The notes under the pieces are model-generated. The model saw only the letters and a list, made by a program, of their open reading frames with translations. It did not search any database and was not told the DNA's origin. The position numbers and the translations under genes were made by a program. 64,000 nucleotides of DNA from an uncultured Planktomarina sp. (lineage in GTDB: Bacteria > Pseudomonadota > Alphaproteobacteria > Rhodobacterales > Rhodobacteraceae). The stretch's first letter is position 1. Each line of letters begins with the position of its first letter. The stretch spans positions 124,001 through 188,000 of the forward strand of contig CALSQF010000006.1 in the NCBI GenBank assembly GCA_943788425.1, written 5' to 3'. Of this stretch, positions 59,044 through 64,000 are shown piece after piece.

Positions 59044-60261
59044 ATGTCAGCCCCTAAAAAAGTTGTCCTGGCCTATTCGGGCGGATTAGACACCTCGATC
59101 ATCCTCAAATGGTTGCAAACCGAGTATGGCTGCGAAGTGGTCACTTTCACGGCAGATTTAGGTCAAGGAGAAGAGCTAGAGCCCGCCCGCGCCAAGGCGG
59201 AACTTATGGGCGCCTCCTCAATCTATATCGAAGATGTGCGTGAAGAATTTGTGCGCGATTTTGTCTTCCCCATGTTCCGAGCCAATGCGCTTTATGAAGG
59301 TCTTTACCTGCTGGGTACCTCTATTGCGCGCCCATTGATTTCCAAGCGCCTGGTTGAAATTGCACAGCTTGAAGGGGCCGATGCTGTCGCCCACGGTGCG
59401 ACAGGCAAGGGCAATGACCAAGTACGGTTTGAGTTGGCCGCCTATGCGCTGAACCCAGATATCAAAGTCATCGCCCCCTGGCGTGAATGGGGTCTTTCAA
59501 GCCGCACCAAGTTGATCGATTTCGCCGAAAAAAATCAAATCCCAATCGCCAAGGACAAGCGTGGCGAGGCGCCGTTTAGTGTTGATGCCAACCTGCTGCA
59601 TACGTCCTCTGAAGGTAAAGTCTTGGAAGACCCAGCCGTTGAGGCGCCCGATTACGTCTATCAACGCACAGTTAATCCAGAGGATGCACCAGGCACACCA
59701 GAATATGTTGAAATTGGCTTTCAAGCGGGAGATGCGGTTTCCATCAATGGCATTGTTATGTCGCCTGCAACAATTTTGACGGAATTAAACCGGCTTGGCG
59801 GTCAACATGGTATTGGCCGTCTTGATTTGGTGGAGGGGCGCTTCGTGGGCATGAAGTCCCGTGGTATTTATGAGACCCCTGGCGGCACGTTGCTGCTAGA
59901 GGCACATCGCGCCATTGAATCCATCACCTTGGATCGAGGCGCGGCACATCTAAAAGACGAATTGATGCCAAAATATGCTGAGCTGATTTACAATGGCTTT
60001 TGGTTCAGCCCAGAGCGGGAAATGCTTCAGGCTTTGATTGACAAGTCTCAAGAGCATGTCACCGGAACAGTGCGCTTGAAGCTCTATAAAGGCTCGGCCC
60101 GCACTATGGGCCGTTGGTCAGATTACAGCCTATATTCTGAAGCGCATGTGACGTTTGAAGATGATGCGGGCGCCTACGATCAAAAAGATGCCGCCGGCTT
60201 TATCCAGCTCAACGCACTGCGCCTCAAGCTTTTGGCCGCACGTAAAAATCGGATCCGCTAA
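59044..60261 (+). CDS. argG: Argininosuccinate synthase
   Basis: ArgG joins citrulline and aspartate with ATP in arginine synthesis. The 405-residue protein begins with the PP-loop [20 protein letters not shown] (residues 5-24), then [23 protein letters not shown] near 115-130 and [12 protein letters not shown] 59044 gives the family start MSAPKK; a 28-codon-longer reading is not supported. It stands alone on the plus strand with 161 bases of promoter space opposite ilvA. Confidence 0.96.
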   Translation: MSAPKKVVLAYSGGLDTSIILKWLQTEYGCEVVTFTADLGQGEELEPARAKAELMGASSIYIEDVREEFVRDFVFPMFRANALYEGLYLLGTSIARPLISKRLVEIAQLEGADAVAHGATGKGNDQVRFELAAYALNPDIKVIAPWREWGLSSRTKLIDFAEKNQIPIAKDKRGEAPFSVDANLLHTSSEGKVLEDPAVEAPDYVYQRTVNPEDAPGTPEYVEIGFQAGDAVSINGIVMSPATILTELNRLGGQHGIGRLDLVEGRFVGMKSRGIYETPGGTLLLEAHRAIESITLDRGAAHLKDELMPKYAELIYNGFWFSPEREMLQALIDKSQEHVTGTVRLKLYKGSARTMGRWSDYSLYSEAHVTFEDDAGAYDQKDAAGFIQLNALRLKLLAARKNRIR

Positions 60262-60278
60262 ACCACGAGCGCGGGAGA

Positions 60279-60989
60279 TTATTTAGCGGCTTGCAGCTGA
60301 TTATAGATCGCCTGCGCTTGGTGCCATAGCGCCTCATAATCAGCTTCAAGTCTTGGCGCGGGTCCCGGCGCGAGTCCAAATCCGGTAGAGCGGTGCACCG
60401 CATCATACCAATGGGTCGCCCAAATACCATCCTGCAGCCGCGGTCCAGCCGCCCAATGCAGCATCGCAGGATCAAAGGCAATTTCCAGCCGCGCGCAGAG
60501 CGCCATAAGTGAAGATTTTGGATTGGCCAAAACATCGTCACTATCGATCACAATCGGCTGCTGGCCCAGCGCTAAGCAATGTTCAAAAATTTGCTTTTGC
60601 TGCACAAACCCAAGATCGTAAAGCGTCACATGCGCGCGCTTGCGCGCATAGCTGGCAATCACCCGCGCGGGATCACGAATGAGAAAGACATTGCGCAGGT
60701 TGGCCAATAGATCCATTGGAAAATGTTCCAGCATATGATGGGTCATATGCTTTTGATACCAAATCGCCGCGCCACCAGGCACCGGACCTGCCAGCGCGGC
60801 ACTCACCTGCGCTGGATCACAGGCCATGCTTGCAATAATGTCCTCCCGCATCGGATGATCCGCATTTGAATGACGAAGATAGGCACCATAAAATGGCTCA
60901 TCGACAACCTGCGTATCTGCCCGATTGCCAAAAGCATACATCATCGCTGTCGACAGGTTGCGTGGACCAGACCACATAGCGATCTTCAT
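60279..60989 (-). CDS. Sulfotransferase-like P-loop protein linked to a class IV aminotransferase
   Basis: A 236-residue protein starting MKIAMWSGPRNLSTAMMYAF, where SGPRNLST is the 5'-phosphosulfate (PAPS-type) loop of sulfotransferase-like proteins. RNVFLIRDPARVIASYARK near residue 103 matches the 3'-phosphate region of the fold. Real sulfotransferase activity has not been shown for this branch. ATG 60989 overlaps the aminotransferase TGA (ATGA), so the pair is translationally coupled; a TTG two codons earlier is less likely. Confidence 0.83.
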   Translation of the reverse strand: MKIAMWSGPRNLSTAMMYAFGNRADTQVVDEPFYGAYLRHSNADHPMREDIIASMACDPAQVSAALAGPVPGGAAIWYQKHMTHHMLEHFPMDLLANLRNVFLIRDPARVIASYARKRAHVTLYDLGFVQQKQIFEHCLALGQQPIVIDSDDVLANPKSSLMALCARLEIAFDPAMLHWAAGPRLQDGIWATHWYDAVHRSTGFGLAPGPAPRLEADYEALWHQAQAIYNQLQAAK

Positions 60990-61816
60990 GCGCAAACCTG
61001 AGACATAAGATCTTGAAACAGAACATGAATACGGCGCGTGACTGGCCCCATGTTACTATCCCCTATGAGGCGGCCATCAATCTCGATCACAGGGGTTTGC
61101 GCGCCATAAGTGTCCACCAGGCTGAAATTGCGCTCAAACACGGGGATGTCATGAGCGCGGCACAGATCAATGACCTTTTGCCGGGTGATGCCGTTCACGC
61201 AATAGTCTCCTGTAATCGTCCAAACAGCTCCTTCACGCACAATAAAAAAGTTGCAGGCATTGGTGATGTTCACAAACCAATGCACATCCAACATCAAAGC
61301 CTCATCCGCTCGCGCCTTTTGTGCGGCAATACAAGCCAAAATGCTGTTGAGTTTGGAATGCGAATTTAATTTTGGGTCCTGTGTCATGAGCAGGCTGGGC
61401 TTTGTGTGCGCCATGGTGATTGTAAATGTCGGGCCAGATTGTGACAGGTCTGGGTGCTGGAACGGACGGATCTTCATCCCCCGAGTGACCATAAGCCCAG
61501 CGTGCGCATCGCTCTGCATCCCTTTGGCCACTTGCGTGTCACGAAGGGCCTGCACCACCTCATTGCGACCCATACCAATATCAATATCCACTGCCTTCGC
61601 CGCATCAAACAAGCGGTTCAGGTGTTCATCCATAAGGGCCCATGTGCCATTATAAAGGCGCGACCCTTCCCAAACCCCATCTCTAAGCATGAAGCCGCTG
61701 TCATACACGCTGACCACCGCCCGCTCCTTAGGCAGCAACTGCCCATTGAGGTAAATCAAAATATCTTCATTGCGAGCATCGTCCGCAGCTTGGTGGGTTG
61801 TTACATGATCCGTCAT
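60986..61816 (-). CDS. Class IV aminotransferase (branched-chain/D-amino-acid type)
   Basis: A 276-residue fold-type IV PLP enzyme. Landmarks are ILIYLNGQLLPKERAVVSVYDSGFMLRDGVWEGSR (in parts), VTRGMKIRPFQHP, the Schiff-base lysine in NSHSKLNSILACIAAQ near residue 160, the glutamate-bearing ADEALMLDVHWFVNIT, and GITRQKVIDLCRAHDIPVFER. It resembles the Roseobacter branched-chain-like aminotransferases that accompany a sulfotransferase-like gene. The substrate is uncertain. It lies 15 bases after the ribokinase pseudogene. Confidence 0.85.
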   Translation of the reverse strand: MTDHVTTHQAADDARNEDILIYLNGQLLPKERAVVSVYDSGFMLRDGVWEGSRLYNGTWALMDEHLNRLFDAAKAVDIDIGMGRNEVVQALRDTQVAKGMQSDAHAGLMVTRGMKIRPFQHPDLSQSGPTFTITMAHTKPSLLMTQDPKLNSHSKLNSILACIAAQKARADEALMLDVHWFVNITNACNFFIVREGAVWTITGDYCVNGITRQKVIDLCRAHDIPVFERNFSLVDTYGAQTPVIEIDGRLIGDSNMGPVTRRIHVLFQDLMSQVCA

Positions 61817-61831
61817 ATATCAATCCTAGGC

Positions 61832-62681
61832 TTAGAGACATTTTGAGCCAAGAGGGAAAACTCGCAGGGTGGGGTGAAGCGCAGCGGCGCGGTTCGCGCA
61901 GGTTAGGGCGGTTTGAGGGTCTTCTCCGAGTGACAATCGCACTATAAAATATCCGCAGAACGTGTCGCCCGCTCCGGTGGTATCGACGGGGGTGACGGGA
62001 ATTCCCGCAACCTCAAATACCTGATCTGCGTAAAATCATGATAGGCGGCTCCTTTTGCACCATAGGTGATAAGCATGCCATCAAGCCCAAGGCTGGCTAA
62101 ACTGGACATGCGCTGAGCCTGCTGCAAAGCTTCTACCTCATGTTCATTCGCACATAAAATATTCACAAAGGGCAAAACCTCTTCCGCTGCCTTCGCCTCG
62201 AATGGGGCGACCGAATACACCACGCGCGTGCCTTGAGCCCGCGCCATGCGGGCTGCACAAACCTGATGGGCAGTTTCATTTTGCATCACCAGCCAACCAT
62301 CCACACGGATCGGGGCCAGCCATTGGGTGAGCTGCGTCTCGCTCATCGCCGTATTGGCTCCTAAATATAGCGTAATGGCATTTTCACCATCCGCGGCCAC
62401 CGTGATAATTGCATGACCAGAGGCACAGGACAGGCGGGCAATTGCATCACTTGCCACACCCAAAGACACAAGCAGCTCAAGCAGCCACACCCCATCATGG
62501 CCCACCGCTCCTAAGTGCCCCACATCCGCACCCGCTTGAGCCATGGCTACAGTTTGATTGGCTCACTTACCACCAAAGACCTGATCTAAAACGGTCGCTG
62601 AAAGGTTTCCCCAGGTGCCAGGATATGGGGCACCTTGTAGAAATAACTGGCGTTGATAGAGCCAAAATTGTAGCTCGTCAT
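61832..62681 (-). pseudogene. Ribokinase (PfkB family) pseudogene with at least three lesions
   Basis: Starting at ATG 62681 the minus strand reads MTSYNFGSINASYFYKVPHI up to the region of GETF, where a frameshift (near 62590) is needed to continue into VLDQVFGGK. The next codon is a TGA where the sugar-binding motif GGKGANQ should have Gly. The central part (about 62544-62030) is open: GAVGHDGVW, LQNETAHQ-like QNETAHQVCAARMARAQG and ITYGAKGA. Near 62035 a second frameshift leads to the intact ATP/anion-hole VTPVDTTGAGDTFCGY and a stop at 61832. The ATGA overlap with the maeB stop is still preserved. Confidence 0.88.
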
Positions 62682-64000
62682 CTGATGTTGCAGGCAGCAA
62701 TCGCCGCCATGTTGAGAATGTCATTCACAGAAGACACGGTCGAACAAATTTGAATTGGCTTATCGATGCCCGTCAAAATAGGTCCGATCACTGTCGCGCC
62801 ACCCATTTCCTGCATCAACTTCACCGAGATCGAAGCCGAATGCCGCGCTGGAACCACTAAGACATTCGCCGGGCCAGTTAGGCGGCTGAAGGGATATTTC
62901 TTCATCTCATTGACGTTGAGCGCGACATCCACAGCCATCTCGCCCTCAAATTCAAAATCGACCCCACGTTTCAACAAGACATCCGGAGCAATGCGCATCT
63001 TTTCAGCACGCTCTGAAACCGGATAGCCGAAGGTTGAAAAACTCACAAAAGCCACGCGCGGCTCTAAGCCCAAGGCGCGCGCCACGCTCGCACCGCGTTC
63101 GGCGATGTCGGCAAGGTCATTTTCATCGGGCCATTCATGCACCAATGTGTCAGCAATCAAAGTGATTTTGCCTTTGGACAAAACCGCGGTTACCCCAACC
63201 GCGCCATCATGTGGGCCCACGTCATAAACATGGCTGATCAATTCCAAAACATGAGCCGATTTGCGCGTCACCCCCGTGACCAGACCGTCACCATGCCCAT
63301 GCGCAAGCATCAACGATGCAAAAACGTGACGATCCCGAGCCGCAAGACGATGCACGTCGGTTTTATCAAAACCTTTGCGTTGCAAGCGTTGATAGAGATA
63401 ATTTTTGTAATCTTCCAAATGTTCTGTGTTCGCGGCATTCACCACTTCCAGCTCACCGACGGCATCACCAAGTCCCGCCGCCTCCAATCCTTGATGCACG
63501 TCACTTTCCCGACCCACGACAATGGATTTTCCAAATCCTTGGCGTTGATACAATACAGCAGCGCGCAAGACACGCTCGTCATCCCCTTCGGCAAAGATAA
63601 TCCGAGCCTGCGCCGAACGTGCGCGCGCATTGATCCCGCGCAAAATACTCGCAGTGGGGTCCATGCGGGTTTTCAAAGACAGCTCATAACCGTCCATATC
63701 CACAATCGGCCGGCGGGCCGCGCCAGTGTCCATTCCAGCACGCGCAACCGCGGGCGGAATGCGGTAGATCAAACGCGGATCAAAGGGCGTAGGGATGATA
63801 TAATCCCGGCCAAAGCTCAACTTCGTGCCATAGGCCAGAGCCACTTCATCGGGTACCTCTTCACGGGCTAAATCCGCGAGCGCGCGCGCGCAGGCTATCT
63901 TCATCTCATCATTGATCGCTCGAGCGTGAATATCCAGCGCGCCACGGAACAAATAGGGGAAGCCCAAAACATTGTTGACCTGATTGGGATAATCAGACCG
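62678..64000 (-). CDS. maeB: NADP-dependent malic enzyme with C-terminal phosphotransacetylase-like domain (5' end off the window)
   Basis: About 440 C-terminal residues are present. The N-terminal part is the end of the malic-enzyme domain (NQVNNVLGFPYLFRGALDIHARAINDEMK in parts). From about 330 residues before the end the chain is phosphotransacetylase-like (IIFAEGDDERVLRAAVLYQ, GLVTGVTRKSAHV, ADTLVHEWPDENDL, SFSTFGYPVSERAEKM). Such hybrids decarboxylate malate to pyruvate and are regulated by acetyl-CoA; the PTA part is usually not active as a transacetylase. The stop overlaps the start of the ribokinase pseudogene. Confidence 0.93.
   Translation of the reverse strand, partial: RSDYPNQVNNVLGFPYLFRGALDIHARAINDEMKIACARALADLAREEVPDEVALAYGTKLSFGRDYIIPTPFDPRLIYRIPPAVARAGMDTGAARRPIVDMDGYELSLKTRMDPTASILRGINARARSAQARIIFAEGDDERVLRAAVLYQRQGFGKSIVVGRESDVHQGLEAAGLGDAVGELEVVNAANTEHLEDYKNYLYQRLQRKGFDKTDVHRLAARDRHVFASLMLAHGHGDGLVTGVTRKSAHVLELISHVYDVGPHDGAVGVTAVLSKGKITLIADTLVHEWPDENDLADIAERGASVARALGLEPRVAFVSFSTFGYPVSERAEKMRIAPDVLLKRGVDFEFEGEMAVDVALNVNEMKKYPFSRLTGPANVLVVPARHSASISVKLMQEMGGATVIGPILTGIDKPIQICSTVSSVNDILNMAAIAACNIR

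Overview
This is a bacterial chromosome segment from an alphaproteobacterium, most likely a Rhodobacterales (Roseobacter-group) organism. The evidence is the protein flavour (YxeM-free, marine Roseobacter-type paralogues of the thioesterase, UMF1 transporter, MepA and NavBac families), the order rpsT-dnaA-dnaN-recF-gyrB, the rimP-nusA-ylxR-infB operon, and the pairing of a class IV aminotransferase with a sulfotransferase-like gene. Base composition looks only moderately GC-rich for that group, which would suit a streamlined pelagic lineage such as the RCA cluster. That placement is inference. No rRNA, tRNA, CRISPR array, prophage or intact insertion sequence was found.

Layout. 1-5.2 kb: start of recQ (cut by the edge), yggT, a thioesterase, an UMF1 transporter, mepA, then yhhQ behind a well-formed preQ1-I riboswitch, and a tiny ORF with an exceptionally long Shine-Dalgarno match followed by a terminator and arfB. 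5.2-11.7 kb: a class III aminotransferase/phospho-lyase with an APH-like kinase, the NAD salvage pair pncA-pncB, trhO and an FAD oxidoreductase. 11.7-19.3 kb: gyrB, a LysE exporter, recF, dnaN, dnaA and rpsT, with a 430-bp AT-rich gap rich in GANTC sites above dnaA. 19.4-25 kb: an enoyl-CoA hydratase, mutM, ubiE-ubiB (ubiquinone) and glmM. 24.9-25.6 kb is a scar holding a truncated epimerase. 25.6-36.5 kb: secA, a parvulin, argJ-mutT, a small ORF, and infB-ylxR-nusA-rimP behind an attenuator-like hairpin. 36.7-42.2 kb: a complete peptide-type ABC importer. 42.3-51.2 kb: pip, ubiG, a comF(pseudo)-grxC-nitrilase-marR cluster, an NDUFAF5-like methyltransferase, hemH, a small membrane protein, two L,D-transpeptidases and a CAP lipoprotein. 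50.5-57.1 kb is a long minus-strand run: hslO, nudL, cca, an ABC exporter, an RNA methyltransferase and a broken sodium channel. 57.2-64 kb: a Nudix gene, ilvA, argG, and a unit of maeB, ribokinase (pseudo), class IV aminotransferase and sulfotransferase-like gene.

How it fits together. Most of the window is housekeeping: replication initiation and topology, translation initiation and transcription elongation, protein export, ubiquinone and heme synthesis, arginine and isoleucine synthesis, and nucleotide-pool cleaning by several Nudix enzymes. Genes are densely packed, with ATGA overlaps and three convergent pairs whose stop codons share four bases.

The striking features are regulatory or degenerative rather than a new multigene system. 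They are the preQ1 riboswitch, the ultra-long SD leader ORF before arfB, the methylation-site cluster above dnaA, the hairpin before rimP, and four independently decayed genes (epimerase, comF, NavBac, ribokinase) in otherwise intact operons. I did not find convincing evidence for a wholly undescribed system.
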